In this document: positions 25,628-34,041 of the stretch, piece by piece
How positions within the stretch are numbered: position 1 is the stretch's first letter
How the letters are laid out: every line of letters starts with the position of its first letter
NCBI GenBank assembly: GCA_910578085.1
Contig: CAJTPM010000008.1
Span: 44,698 to 108,697 of the forward strand
DNA length: 64,000 nt
Direction of reading: 5' to 3'
Source of the DNA: an uncultured Lachnospiraceae bacterium
Lineage (GTDB): Bacteria > Bacillota > Clostridia > Lachnospirales > Lachnospiraceae
Notes under the pieces: model-generated
Told to the model about the DNA's origin: nothing
The model's input: only the letters and a program-made list of their open reading frames with translations
The model's database searches: none
Made by a program: the position numbers and the translations under genes

Positions 25628-26326
25628 ATGGCAAACATACTGGTATGTGACGACGAAAAGGATATTGTTTCAGCGCTGCAGATCTATTTAGGCGGCGAAG
25701 GATATACGGTGTTCACTGCAGCAAACGGCAGGGAAGCCATCTGTGTTGTGGAGAAGGAGGAGGTGCATCTTGTACTCCTGGATATTATGATGCCGGAGAT
25801 GGACGGCATCACGGCGATGGCGAAGATCAGAGAGTTATCCAATGTGCCGATCATTATGCTGACGGCAAAAGGGGAGGATGCGGATAAGGTGTTAGGGCTC
25901 ACCGTGGGCGCGGACGATTATGTGACGAAACCCTTTCAGCCCGTGGAATTGCTCGCCAGAGTGAAATCCCAGCTGCGCCGTTATATGATGCTTGGCGGCA
26001 GTGCGCCGAAACCGGAAAGCCTTTCGATCGGCGGTATCGAGCTGGACGACAAGGCGAAAGAGGTGACGTTGGACGGGGAGAAAGTGCCGCTTACGCCCAC
26101 CGAGTTTGATATTTTAAAGCTGTTTATGCAGCATCCCGGGGAGGTGTTTTCCCCGGCAAAGATCTACAGTGAGGTCTGGAAGGATAATCCCTACGGCACA
26201 GAGAATACAGTGGCGGTGCACATCAGGCACCTGCGGGAAAAATTAGAGATCAATCCTGCGGAGCCCCGCTATTTGAAAGTTGTCTGGGGACACGGCTACA
26301 AGCTGGAGGCCCCCGCAAAGCGATAA
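25628..26326 (+). CDS. OmpR-family response regulator
   Basis: A 232-residue two-component regulator. The receiver domain has the acidic pair DDE at residues 8-10, the phospho-acceptor Asp52 in LLDIMMPE, the LTAKG switch Thr and Lys in VTKPF. The C-terminal winged helix (LTPTEFDILKLFMQHPGEVFS, split by EVTLDGEKVP before it) is of OmpR/PhoB type and should bind direct-repeat operators. ATG 25628 has GAGGGG upstream. It is paired with the sensor kinase 152 bases downstream; that gap carries two copies of an unusual hairpin repeat. Confidence 0.94.
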   Translation: MANILVCDDEKDIVSALQIYLGGEGYTVFTAANGREAICVVEKEEVHLVLLDIMMPEMDGITAMAKIRELSNVPIIMLTAKGEDADKVLGLTVGADDYVTKPFQPVELLARVKSQLRRYMMLGGSAPKPESLSIGGIELDDKAKEVTLDGEKVPLTPTEFDILKLFMQHPGEVFSPAKIYSEVWKDNPYGTENTVAVHIRHLREKLEINPAEPRYLKVVWGHGYKLEAPAKR

Positions 26327-26328
26327 AA

Positions 26329-26369
26329 GAGGGACGTTTGCGGGACTGGAAGATATCAGCAAAGGTCCC
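26329..26369 (+). repeat. Covarying hairpin element, locus 1 copy a
   Basis: GGGACGTTTGC pairs with GCAAAGGTCCC (10 pairs and one G-G mismatch) around a 17-base loop starting GGGACTGGAA. It lies three bases after the response-regulator stop. A second short stem GAAGC/GCTTC follows at 26370-26384. The same loop and stem architecture recurs near 46.6 and 63.8 kb with different but paired stem bases. Confidence 0.8.
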
Positions 26370-26437
26370 GAAGCGCACAGCTTCATTTACGGACGCGTAT
26401 TAAGCGGCCGGAAATGTAAGCTTGTGTAAAGTGTGGT

Positions 26438-26461
26438 GAGGGACATTTGCGGAACTGGAAT
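26438..26461 (+). repeat. Covarying hairpin element, locus 1 copy b (half element)
   Basis: GAGGGACATTTGCGGAACTG repeats the left arm and loop start of copy a, 109 bases downstream, but the right arm is replaced by the ribosome site of the sensor kinase gene. The bases between the copies (TAAG, GTATTAAG and TTGTxTAAAG blocks) resemble those at the 46.6-kb locus. Confidence 0.75.
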
Positions 26462-26478
26462 AAGAACAGGAGACGGAC

Positions 26479-29193
26479 ATGAACAAAAATAAATGGAAAA
26501 GCAACAGGGGCTTAAAGATCGTTCTGACAATCCTTTCGATCCTGATGGCGGCGGTGGTATTTTTCAGCGCGGCTGCGGTCATTCTGATCGGGAGCATGGA
26601 TGTGTATACGAATTCCAGACAGGAGTGCCTGGAGCGTCATTATGAGCGGTACAGCTATATCTATGCGGTGATGGCCATAGCGAACAGAGAATCGAAGACA
26701 ATGCAGGAGGAGTTAGATAAAACAAATTTCAGATATGGTATTATCCGGAATGAGGATCTGGGAACGGAGGGAATAACTGATCTGAGAGAGATCAAAAAAC
26801 TTTCCGATCCGACAATCTATGAATACTGTAATTTTGAGACCATGCCTGACGTGGAGGCGATAGAGAGAGGAGAGTTCAGAGTAGACGGATTTGAGGTTGG
26901 GAAGGGGACACACTACAGTTGGGACTGCCGGCTGTTTGGCTATGCATCGGTATATTATGACTATGATGAGGAAGTTGCGGAATATGTCATGACAGAAGAG
27001 GTACCGATCATCGGTTATTACTACAACGTGACGGACGGTATCTTCTATTATGAGACGGAGGAACAATGCTACCGGGTGGATGAAGTGGAACTGTATGTCG
27101 GAAATACTGATGCGAAAATGCGGTTTCAGTATGATCCCGGACAGGGAGCCTATTATAATCTGGACAGGGAAGATTGTGTGGTAAAAGATTATTATCTGCG
27201 GTTTAATGCGTTTGACGATTATGCGGGGAGATCCTGGGAAACCTGGAATACGATCACGTTGGACGGTATGGAGTTGAATCATACGAATGTCCGTTTTGTC
27301 AATGATGAGGACACAGAAAACGGCCGGCTGCAGGGAAAGCCCATCGCGGAGAATTACTATTCCTACAGCGATGGAAGCGGGGCGCTGACTGTCAGAGTGG
27401 AAGTAACAAATGAGACTTCTGATAAGGCAGAAGGCGATGGGCCGGTGAGTTATTTTGTGATTTCCCAGGTGCGGGATCCGCTTGTGAAAACAGGCATTCA
27501 GCAGGGGTATCTGGAAGGGGACCTGTTCGAGCAGGCCGCGTATGTAATGGATCTGGCGTACACATGGCGGTATGCGGCCATTGTCATTCTGGTGGTTTCT
27601 GTGATCCTGTGGATTGCGGCGACTGTGGTTATGCTGATCATGGCAGGACACAGAGGATATTATGAGACGGTAAATGTGGACGGCGGAAAGAAGGAGAAGG
27701 AACAGAAAGGCACATCGGTCCGGAAAGAGGACAGTTTTGTGCGGGGTGACGATACAGGGCAGAAGGAAGAAAGCTACGCGGCAGGGGGTATGGAAACTGG
27801 TGCGGGAATCCCGGCTGAAACAGAAGAAAGTCCGGCCTGGGAGCATGAAGAACAGGAGGAACGGGGCGGCGCGGATAGTCTCTGGGTGGATGTCATACGC
27901 CCCGGTTTCTGGCAGAAGATCCCTCTTGACGTGGAGACCTGTATGCTGGCGATTCTCGGAGTCTGCGCTCTTGCATGCATGATAGAATTGACTTATTATG
28001 GGATATTCCCCTGGAATATTGCACTGGCAGTACTTGGCGGCGGATTCTGCTATCTGATCTGCCTGATCTGGCTCACGGATTTTGTGGTTCGGGTGAAGCT
28101 CGGAAAATGGTGGCGCAGCATGTTTGTCTACAGATGCTGTGCGTGGCTGTGGCGGAAAGCGAGCGGGTTTGTGAAACGGGTGTTCCGGTTTTTCCGGGAG
28201 AATATATCCCTGCTGTGGAAAGGCATTGTAATTCTGGGCGGAATCAGTTTTCTGGAAGGATTCGGGATCCTGCTTACAGGGTTTGCGCCGGAGGCGGAGC
28301 TGCTCATATGGTTTTTATACAGAGCAGCCACTGTGGCACTTATTCTGATCGGCATTGTGCAGGCGGATAAGCTGAAGGAAGGCGCAAGGAAGCTGGCGGA
28401 CGGGGATCTGCAGGAAAAGATCAGTACGGAGAAGATGTTCTGGGAGTTTAAAAAGCATGGCGAAGCGCTGAATTCTATCGGCGATGGGATGTCCCTGGCG
28501 GTGGAAAAGAGGATGCAGAGCGAGCATTTCCGAACGGAACTGATTACCAATGTATCCCACGATATCAAGACGCCGCTCACCTCTATTATCAACTATGTGG
28601 ATCTGCTGCAGAAAGAGGAGATCGGTAATGAGACGGCGAAGGAGTATCTGGAAGTGTTAAACAGGCAGAGCGCCAGATTAAAAAAGCTGACGGAGGATCT
28701 GATCGAGGCATCCAAAGCGTCCACGGGCAGTATGCCTGTGCAGATAGAGAATCTGGAGTTGGGGGTGTTTTTAACGCAGACCGTGGGTGAATTTGAGGAA
28801 AAGCTCGAGGCAGCGGGGCTGCGGGTGGTGATGCGAAAGCCTGAAAAAGAGATATTCGTGAACGCCGATGGCAGGCATCTGTGGCGGGTGGTGGAAAACC
28901 TGGTGCAGAATATCTGTAAATACGCCCAGCCGGATACCAGAGTCTACATCGATCTGGATGAAAAAGAGAAGGAAGCGGTGATCTCCTTTAAGAATATCTC
29001 ACGGTATGAGTTAAATATTTCCGGGGATGAGCTGATGGAACGCTTTGTCAGAGGGGACGCCTCAAGGCATACCGAGGGCAGCGGACTGGGACTTTCCATC
29101 GCGGGCAGTCTGATGGAACTGATGAACGGGAGACTGGAGATCGTGGTGGACGGAGACCTGTTCAAGGTGGTGCTTCATTTTCCGAAGAGCTGA
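26479..29193 (+). CDS. Membrane sensor histidine kinase
   Basis: A 904-residue sensor kinase, large for its class. An N-terminal membrane helix (residues ~14-36) is followed by a ~320-residue extracellular domain, a second helix near 365-390, a charged Glu/Lys-rich linker (395-465), then about four more membrane helices (465-640). The HisKA motif NVSHDIKTPLTS contains His694, and the C-terminal ATPase domain has the N box (ENLVQNICKYA) and GSGLGLSIAGSLM. It should phosphorylate the OmpR-type regulator upstream. The signal is unknown; the large outer domain suggests an envelope or peptide cue. A terminator follows. Confidence 0.93.
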   Translation: MNKNKWKSNRGLKIVLTILSILMAAVVFFSAAAVILIGSMDVYTNSRQECLERHYERYSYIYAVMAIANRESKTMQEELDKTNFRYGIIRNEDLGTEGITDLREIKKLSDPTIYEYCNFETMPDVEAIERGEFRVDGFEVGKGTHYSWDCRLFGYASVYYDYDEEVAEYVMTEEVPIIGYYYNVTDGIFYYETEEQCYRVDEVELYVGNTDAKMRFQYDPGQGAYYNLDREDCVVKDYYLRFNAFDDYAGRSWETWNTITLDGMELNHTNVRFVNDEDTENGRLQGKPIAENYYSYSDGSGALTVRVEVTNETSDKAEGDGPVSYFVISQVRDPLVKTGIQQGYLEGDLFEQAAYVMDLAYTWRYAAIVILVVSVILWIAATVVMLIMAGHRGYYETVNVDGGKKEKEQKGTSVRKEDSFVRGDDTGQKEESYAAGGMETGAGIPAETEESPAWEHEEQEERGGADSLWVDVIRPGFWQKIPLDVETCMLAILGVCALACMIELTYYGIFPWNIALAVLGGGFCYLICLIWLTDFVVRVKLGKWWRSMFVYRCCAWLWRKASGFVKRVFRFFRENISLLWKGIVILGGISFLEGFGILLTGFAPEAELLIWFLYRAATVALILIGIVQADKLKEGARKLADGDLQEKISTEKMFWEFKKHGEALNSIGDGMSLAVEKRMQSEHFRTELITNVSHDIKTPLTSIINYVDLLQKEEIGNETAKEYLEVLNRQSARLKKLTEDLIEASKASTGSMPVQIENLELGVFLTQTVGEFEEKLEAAGLRVVMRKPEKEIFVNADGRHLWRVVENLVQNICKYAQPDTRVYIDLDEKEKEAVISFKNISRYELNISGDELMERFVRGDASRHTEGSGLGLSIAGSLMELMNGRLEIVVDGDLFKVVLHFPKS

Positions 29194-29275
29194 CTTTATA
29201 GATAATTTTGGCAGTTTCAGGGATTACTCTGGCGGAGCCTGACAAAATCACAGAATAACAAAAAAGCAGAATATA

Positions 29276-29318
29276 AACAGGTCTGGAACAATAGGATATC
29301 GTTCCGGCCTGTTTTTTT
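29276..29318 (+). terminator. Rho-independent terminator
   Basis: AACAGGTCTGGAAC pairs with GTTCCGGCCTGTT over 13 bp with one bulged T, around an 11-base loop, followed by seven T residues. It ends the two-component operon. Confidence 0.92.
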
Positions 29319-29384
29319 ATATAAGAAGTTGTGACGGTGTATGTCTGAACGGTTACGACATAAATGAATGAGTTTTTGTCATAC

Positions 29385-29412
29385 TTGAAAAAAACGGAAA
29401 ATCTGATATACT
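29385..29412 (+). promoter_or_regulatory. Sigma-A-type promoter with extended -10
   Basis: TTGAAA at 29385-29390, a 16-base spacer and TATACT at 29407-29412, with TG one base before the -10. It lies between the terminator of the kinase operon and the CgeB-like gene and would drive the CgeB-GT2-HisC operon. Confidence 0.65.
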
Positions 29413-29449
29413 GATATAGGATGCAGCTTAGGAGAAGAAGCGGGGGCAT

Positions 29450-30637
29450 ATGATGAAAAAGATCGTCATGTTTGATGGGGATATTGAGACACAGCAGTAT
29501 TTCACCTATCGGATGCGGGAAGAATTTGAGAGACTGGGGCATGAGGTATATACCTTTAATCTGTCAAAGACCAGTGAGAGCCTGACAGGGCTGATGCGTT
29601 TTGTGGAGAAGGGTAACACAGTGCTTGTGAGTTTTAATTTTCACGGGCTCACGCCGGGAGATATTTTTCTGCAGGACGGGGAATGGTTCTGGGATGCCAT
29701 AGAGTGCCCCTGTTATAATATTGTGGTGGATCATCCGTTTTACTATCATCGGTTTCTGGATGCGGCGCCAAAGCGGTATGTGCATATCAGTATAGACAGA
29801 AAGCATGACGCCTATATGCAGAAATACTTTCCGGGAATTTTGCGGATTCCGTTTCTGCCTCTTGCCGGAACGGAGTATCATCCGGAAGGGTATCTGCCCG
29901 TGAGAGAGCGGAAAACGGACATTGTTTTTACCGGGAATTATTCGCCCCTGTATAAGTTTGATAAGTATATCAAGCGGCTGGGGGACGAGTATGAGGCGTT
30001 TTACAGAGGGATCCTTGAGGAACTGTTAGCGCATCCGGAGCGTACGCTGGAGGATGTGGCGGAGGCGCATATCAGACGGGAGATCCCGGAGGTGACGAAG
30101 GAAGAACTGAAGGAGACGATGGGAAACCTGATCTTTTTGGATCTCTATGCCCGCTCCTACATCAGGGGGAAGGCGGTGCAGGTGTTAGCGGACGCCGGCT
30201 TGAAGGTGGCGGTATACGGCGGCGAATGGGAGGAGCTTCCCTGCAAACATCCGGAGAACATCATCAACGGAAAGGGTGTGAATTCCGAAGTCTGTCTTCA
30301 GAAAATTTCGGAGGCGAAAATTTCCTTAAATGTCATGCCCTGGTTTAAGGACGGCGCCCACGACAGAGTCTTTAATACGTTGCTCAACGGTGCACTGTTA
30401 GTGAGCGACGACAGCATTTATCTGCGGGAGATTCTGAGGGACGGCGAAAACTGTATTTTATTTAATCTGGAAAATATCGAGCAGATGCCGGAGCGGGTGA
30501 AGGCGCTTTTGGCCGATGAGGACAGGATGCAGCCGATGGTGGATCGGGGATATGAGATGGCGAAGCGCTCCCATACCTGGGCTCACCGGGCGGATTTTCT
30601 GTCGGACCTGATGGAAGAAGATCTGCTGCGGGAATGA
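29450..30637 (+). CDS. CgeB-family glycosyltransferase
   Basis: A 395-residue GT-B-like protein of the CgeB family, named after a Bacillus spore-coat glycosylation protein. Features are KKIVMFDGDIETQQYF at the start, HISIDRKHDAYMQKYFPG in the middle, DIVFTGNYSPLYKF, and the C-terminal ISLNVMPWFKDGAHDRVFN with GALLVSDDS, the typical donor-binding end of the family. It probably glycosylates a protein or surface component. It starts an operon with a small membrane peptide, a GT2 enzyme and a HisC-like aminotransferase. Confidence 0.85.
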   Translation: MMKKIVMFDGDIETQQYFTYRMREEFERLGHEVYTFNLSKTSESLTGLMRFVEKGNTVLVSFNFHGLTPGDIFLQDGEWFWDAIECPCYNIVVDHPFYYHRFLDAAPKRYVHISIDRKHDAYMQKYFPGILRIPFLPLAGTEYHPEGYLPVRERKTDIVFTGNYSPLYKFDKYIKRLGDEYEAFYRGILEELLAHPERTLEDVAEAHIRREIPEVTKEELKETMGNLIFLDLYARSYIRGKAVQVLADAGLKVAVYGGEWEELPCKHPENIINGKGVNSEVCLQKISEAKISLNVMPWFKDGAHDRVFNTLLNGALLVSDDSIYLREILRDGENCILFNLENIEQMPERVKALLADEDRMQPMVDRGYEMAKRSHTWAHRADFLSDLMEEDLLRE

Positions 30638-30728
30638 GCGGTGTGTGCAAAGGTGCATAAGGGCGGCGTGGTTTCGCCGAAAGGCTGAAGTGTTGCATAA
30701 AAAATGAGCAGAAAGAAGGACAAAGAGT

Positions 30729-30863
30729 ATGGAAAACGTAAGCGGAGCTTTTTTATTACTGGGCGGCGGCCTGTTGGTGATTATCATTGCGGTGGTGATT
30801 TCCGTGGTGGCTTCCGTGACGGGAACAGTTGCTGCGGTGACAGATGACGATGAGGAAGATTAA
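30729..30863 (+). CDS. 44-residue single-pass membrane peptide
   Basis: A short frame with ATG 30729 (AAGGA a few bases upstream) encoding 44 residues: a short N-terminal lead, a hydrophobic helix (FLLLGGGLLVIIIAVVISVV, residues ~8-27) and an acidic tail ending DDDEED. The stop TAA is followed at once by the ATG of the GT2 gene (TAAATG), which argues for real translational coupling. No known family. It could anchor or regulate the adjacent glycosyltransferases at the membrane. Confidence 0.6.
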   Translation: MENVSGAFLLLGGGLLVIIIAVVISVVASVTGTVAAVTDDDEED

Positions 30864-31823
30864 ATGATAACGGTCAGCCTCTGCATGATCGTAAAGAACG
30901 AAGAGCGGATTTTAAGACGATGCCTGGATACGGTGGCGGATCTCGTGGATGAGATTGTGATCGTGGACACCGGTTCCACAGACCGGACAAAGGAGATTGC
31001 GGCGCAGTACACGGAAAACGTATATGATTTTGTGTGGACAGGAAATTTTTCGGATGCCCGCAATTTTGCTTTTTCAAAGTGCACGATGGCGTACATCTAT
31101 ACGGCGGATGCAGATGAAGTCATAGATCAGGAAAACAGGAAACGTTTCAGGGACTTGAAGCAAGTGCTTCTGCCGGAGATTGAGATCGTGCAGATGAAGT
31201 ATGGCAACCAGCTGCAGTATTCCACGATCTACAATTTTGACGAGGAGTACCGGCCGAAGCTTTATAAGAGACTGCGGGAGTTTGTGTGGGAATATCCGAT
31301 CCATGAGGCGGTGCGCCTTACGCCGGTGATCTATGACAGTGATATTGTGATCACCCATCTGCCGGAAGCGCTGCATACGGGACGGGATATCGCGGCTTTT
31401 GAGAAGATGACGGCGGCCGGGGAGTATCTGGACAGGAAGCTTTGCGGCCTCTATGCCAGGGAGCTCTTTATTTCCGGCTCGGCGGAGCAGGTGATCGGAG
31501 CGAGAGAATATTTTAAGCGGGTAATAGAGGAAGAGGGAAGGACGCCTGCCGAACAGATGGAGGCGTTCTGTATTGTGGTGCGCGCCTGCAGGCTGGCCGG
31601 AGATACGGCGGATTTTTATAAATATGCCATGCGTGCCACGGCTTCCGATGAGGAACTGCCTTCGGAGATCTGTTACGAACTGGGATGCTTCTACAGGGAG
31701 AGAGGGGATCTGCAGGAGGCCGCCATGTGGTTTTACAATGCGCTCCATGAGACGGAGAGCATTCTGGATAAAAGGTGCAGCGGGGAGCTTGCCGGGGAGG
31801 GACTGAGCGCCTGCGGCGGGTGA
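30864..31823 (+). CDS. Family 2 glycosyltransferase with C-terminal TPR-like helices
   Basis: Residues 1-220 are a GT-A enzyme of the SunS-like group: TVSLCMIVKNEERILRRCL, IVDTGSTDRT and YTADADEVID (metal site near residue 79). After this come helical repeats (residues ~225-310, with SEICYELGCFYRERGDL and AAMWFYNALHE) that look like tetratricopeptide units. Enzymes of this shape often glycosylate peptides or proteins. The gene begins directly after the stop of the 44-residue membrane peptide. Confidence 0.88.
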   Translation: MITVSLCMIVKNEERILRRCLDTVADLVDEIVIVDTGSTDRTKEIAAQYTENVYDFVWTGNFSDARNFAFSKCTMAYIYTADADEVIDQENRKRFRDLKQVLLPEIEIVQMKYGNQLQYSTIYNFDEEYRPKLYKRLREFVWEYPIHEAVRLTPVIYDSDIVITHLPEALHTGRDIAAFEKMTAAGEYLDRKLCGLYARELFISGSAEQVIGAREYFKRVIEEEGRTPAEQMEAFCIVVRACRLAGDTADFYKYAMRATASDEELPSEICYELGCFYRERGDLQEAAMWFYNALHETESILDKRCSGELAGEGLSACGG

Positions 31824-31858
31824 TACCGGAAAACTTGAAAAGAAGAACAGGAGAATAT

Positions 31859-32923
31859 ATGAGCTGGGAGGACGGCGTAAGAAGAGCAGAGCCCTATGTT
31901 CCGGGGGAACAGCCGAAACGGGCCGATGTGATCAAATTGAATACAAATGAGTGTCCCTATCCGCCGGCGCCGGAGGTGAAAGCGGTGATCGGGAATATGG
32001 ATTATGAGACCTTTAGACTGTATCCGGATCCGGACTGCGGGGAGCTTGTGGAGGCGCTTTCTGCTTACTATGGGCTTTCGGAGAAGCAGATTTTTGTGGG
32101 GATAGGTTCTGACGATGTGCTGGCCATGGCGTTTCTGACCTTTTTTAATACGGGAAGGCCGATTTTATTTCCGGACATCACCTATTCCTTTTACGATGTC
32201 TGGGCGGATCTTTTTCGGATTCCCTATGAGCAGATACCGCTTGACGACGCGTTTCAGATCCGGGCGCAGGATTATATCGGCAGGGACTGCGGCGGGATTG
32301 TGATAGCCAATCCCAATGCGCCTACGGGAGCGTTTCTGCCGCTTTCGGAGATCCGGAAGATCCTTGATGCAAACGGGGATGTGGTGGTGATCGTGGACGA
32401 GGCCTATGTAGACTTCGGCGGGGAGAGCGCTCTGGCTTTGCTTGATCAGTATGACAATCTGATGGTGGTGCAGACTTTTTCCAAGTCGAGAGCCATGGCG
32501 GGGATGCGGATCGGCTATGCTTTCGGGAATGAGAAACTGATCGGGTATTTACTGGACTGTCGGTTTTCCTTTAATTCCTATCCGTTAAACCGCACGGCGC
32601 TGTCCGTGGGGGCTGCAGCAATAAATAACGATAGTTATTTTAAAGAGATATGCGGTAAGATCGTCTGTACGAGAGAGCGGGTGAAAAAGGAGCTGAGAAA
32701 TCTGGGATTTTCCTTTGCGGACAGTAAGACGAATTTTGTGTTTGCGCGTCATGAAAGAGTGCCGGCAAAGGAGCTCTTTGAGATGCTCCGGGAAAAGGGG
32801 ATTTATGTCCGCTATTTCAGAAAGCCCCGGATCGATAACTATCTGCGGATCACGATCGGGACAGATGATCAGATGGACAGGCTGCTTGCGGTACTGCGGG
32901 AGTATCTGGGAGCTCCGGAATGA
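31859..32923 (+). CDS. hisC: Histidinol-phosphate aminotransferase-like enzyme
   Basis: A 354-residue class I/II PLP aminotransferase that closely fits HisC: IKLNTNECPYPP near the start, GSDDVLAMAFLTFF for the cofactor phosphate site, NPNAPTG, DEAYVDFGG and TFSKSRAMAGMRIGYAFG with the PLP lysine at residue 209. HisC transfers the amino group from glutamate to imidazole-acetol phosphate in histidine synthesis; related enzymes act on other oxo-phosphates. No other his gene is nearby and it is joined to glycosyltransferase genes, so a specialised role is possible. ATG 31859 has AGGAG upstream; the frame overlaps the end of the GT2 gene only if earlier starts are used. The 207-base gap downstream holds nothing recognised. 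Confidence 0.85.
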   Translation: MSWEDGVRRAEPYVPGEQPKRADVIKLNTNECPYPPAPEVKAVIGNMDYETFRLYPDPDCGELVEALSAYYGLSEKQIFVGIGSDDVLAMAFLTFFNTGRPILFPDITYSFYDVWADLFRIPYEQIPLDDAFQIRAQDYIGRDCGGIVIANPNAPTGAFLPLSEIRKILDANGDVVVIVDEAYVDFGGESALALLDQYDNLMVVQTFSKSRAMAGMRIGYAFGNEKLIGYLLDCRFSFNSYPLNRTALSVGAAAINNDSYFKEICGKIVCTRERVKKELRNLGFSFADSKTNFVFARHERVPAKELFEMLREKGIYVRYFRKPRIDNYLRITIGTDDQMDRLLAVLREYLGAPE

Positions 32924-33130
32924 GGGCGCAAAGTATCTGATGCCGTGCGGATGCTTAAGAAGGTCAGGCGGGAGAATGCGGAAAATGCCTGATGCTGCGG
33001 GAGTCCTGAGAGAAACAGGGATTGCGAAGATGATAGAAAGAAAAAACGGACAACGGCAGGGTTTATAGAAAGAGAAAAATCTGCATAGAAATAGATATAC
33101 AAATAACAGCTTGAGAAAGGATAATGTGAT

Positions 33131-33613
33131 ATGTCTACAAACTTAAAATGGATCCTGGTATTTTTCATTTCAATGGTCCCGTTAATCGAGTTGAGGGGAG
33201 CGATCCCTTTTGCACAGGGATTCGGGCTGCCGATTGTGCCCTCTTACATTGTGGCGGTGATCGGCAATATGATACCGGTGCCGATTATTTATCTGTTTGC
33301 CAGAAAGGTGCTGGAATGGGGAGCGGATAAACCGGTGATCGGCAAATTTTTCAGCTGGTGTCTGGAAAAAGGACAAAAAGGCGGTCGAAAGCTGCAGGAA
33401 AAGGCGGGAAAAGGACTGTTTATTGCACTGCTTCTGTTTGTGGGCATCCCTCTGCCGGGTACCGGCGCCTGGACCGGAACGTTAGCGGCAAGTATTCTGG
33501 ATATGGACTTTAAATCAAGCGTGCTGGCGGTGATGCTCGGCGTGCTGCTTGCGGGTATTATTATGGGCGTTGCCAGTATGGGGGTGTTTGGTGCGCTGGG
33601 AGCGGTGTTCTGA
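33131..33613 (+). CDS. Small multidrug export-type membrane protein (COG2426)
   Basis: A 160-residue integral membrane protein of the COG2426 group, annotated as small multi-drug export protein. Four to five hydrophobic segments are visible, with signature blocks VFFISMVPLIELRGAIPFAQG at the N-terminus (given here shortened by its core MVPLIELRGAIPF) and VGIPLPGTGAWTGTLAAS in the middle. Substrate is not established. GAAAGGA lies before ATG 33131. An 8-bp stem AGCAGACA/TGTCTGCT follows the stop at 33620-33644. Confidence 0.88.
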   Translation: MSTNLKWILVFFISMVPLIELRGAIPFAQGFGLPIVPSYIVAVIGNMIPVPIIYLFARKVLEWGADKPVIGKFFSWCLEKGQKGGRKLQEKAGKGLFIALLLFVGIPLPGTGAWTGTLAASILDMDFKSSVLAVMLGVLLAGIIMGVASMGVFGALGAVF

Positions 33614-33676
33614 TAAGAAAGCAGACATTCTGATATTGTCTGCTGATGCAGGTTACAGGTAATCCTGCGGATGCTA

Positions 33677-33774
33677 TATTAAAAAAATAAGAGAGTTTCT
33701 ACTATTGCAGTTCCGGAGGACTGGGGATATATTGCGGAGTTATAAGAACCTGGAAAATTTCTACTGTTGTAGAT
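33677..33774 (+). CRISPR. Orphan Cas12a-type (type V-A) repeat pair
   Basis: Bases 33739-33774 form a 36-nt unit starting GTTATAAGAACC and ending AATTTCTACTGTTGTAGAT, which is identical to the processed Cas12a direct repeat of Francisella; TCTAC/GTAGA make its 5-bp pseudoknot-type stem. Exactly 62 bases upstream, 33677-33712 holds a degenerate unit with TTTCTACTATTGCAG. The distance equals a 36-nt repeat plus a 26-nt spacer (33713-33738), the normal type V-A spacing. No third repeat and no cas gene are seen in the window, so this looks like an array relic or a mini-array. Confidence 0.7.
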
Positions 33775-34041
33775 CGGATAAGGTTTCTATGGTGTTAGCG
33801 ATTGTGGCGGAGTTCAGGGCAAAGGATCAGGTAGAGAGGATATTACTTGAAAGTACGACAGATACGATACTAAACACTATTATGTCCAACAGGGAAAGCG
33901 GATGCGGCGTTAAAGCAAATAGAAAAGCAGCAGTAGGGGGCAGCCCCGGAGAGCAGAGGCGTTTTAAGAGAAAGATCCGAAAGTATGGTTTTGCATTTGA
34001 GGGAAAGAAAGTTTTCATAAAGAATTGATGGAGAAGCCAGA
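33775..34041 (+). other. Region without a confident gene, downstream of the CRISPR relic
   Basis: Between the export protein gene (ends 33613) and the methyltransferase (starts 34042) about 430 bases carry no gene that I can support. One frame stays open from 33705 to 34028, but it begins inside the degenerate repeat, reads the intact repeat as NFYCCRS, has no ribosome site and matches no family that I know. It could be decayed CRISPR-flanking DNA. Confidence 0.5.

Noticed and set aside
26713..27846. 377-codon minus-strand frame opposite the sensor kinase outer domain
   Set aside because: Composition is that of a reverse-complement shadow (rich in His, Ile, Arg, Cys) and the plus-strand kinase fully explains the region.
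33620..33644. AGCAGACA/TGTCTGCT stem after the export protein gene as a terminator
   Set aside because: An 8-bp stem with no T-run following; it may have some other role but the terminator evidence is insufficient.
33705..34028. A 107-codon open frame after the export protein gene
   Set aside because: It starts at a TTG inside the degenerate CRISPR repeat, reads through the intact repeat as NFYCCRS, has no ribosome site and matches no family, so it is more likely non-coding.
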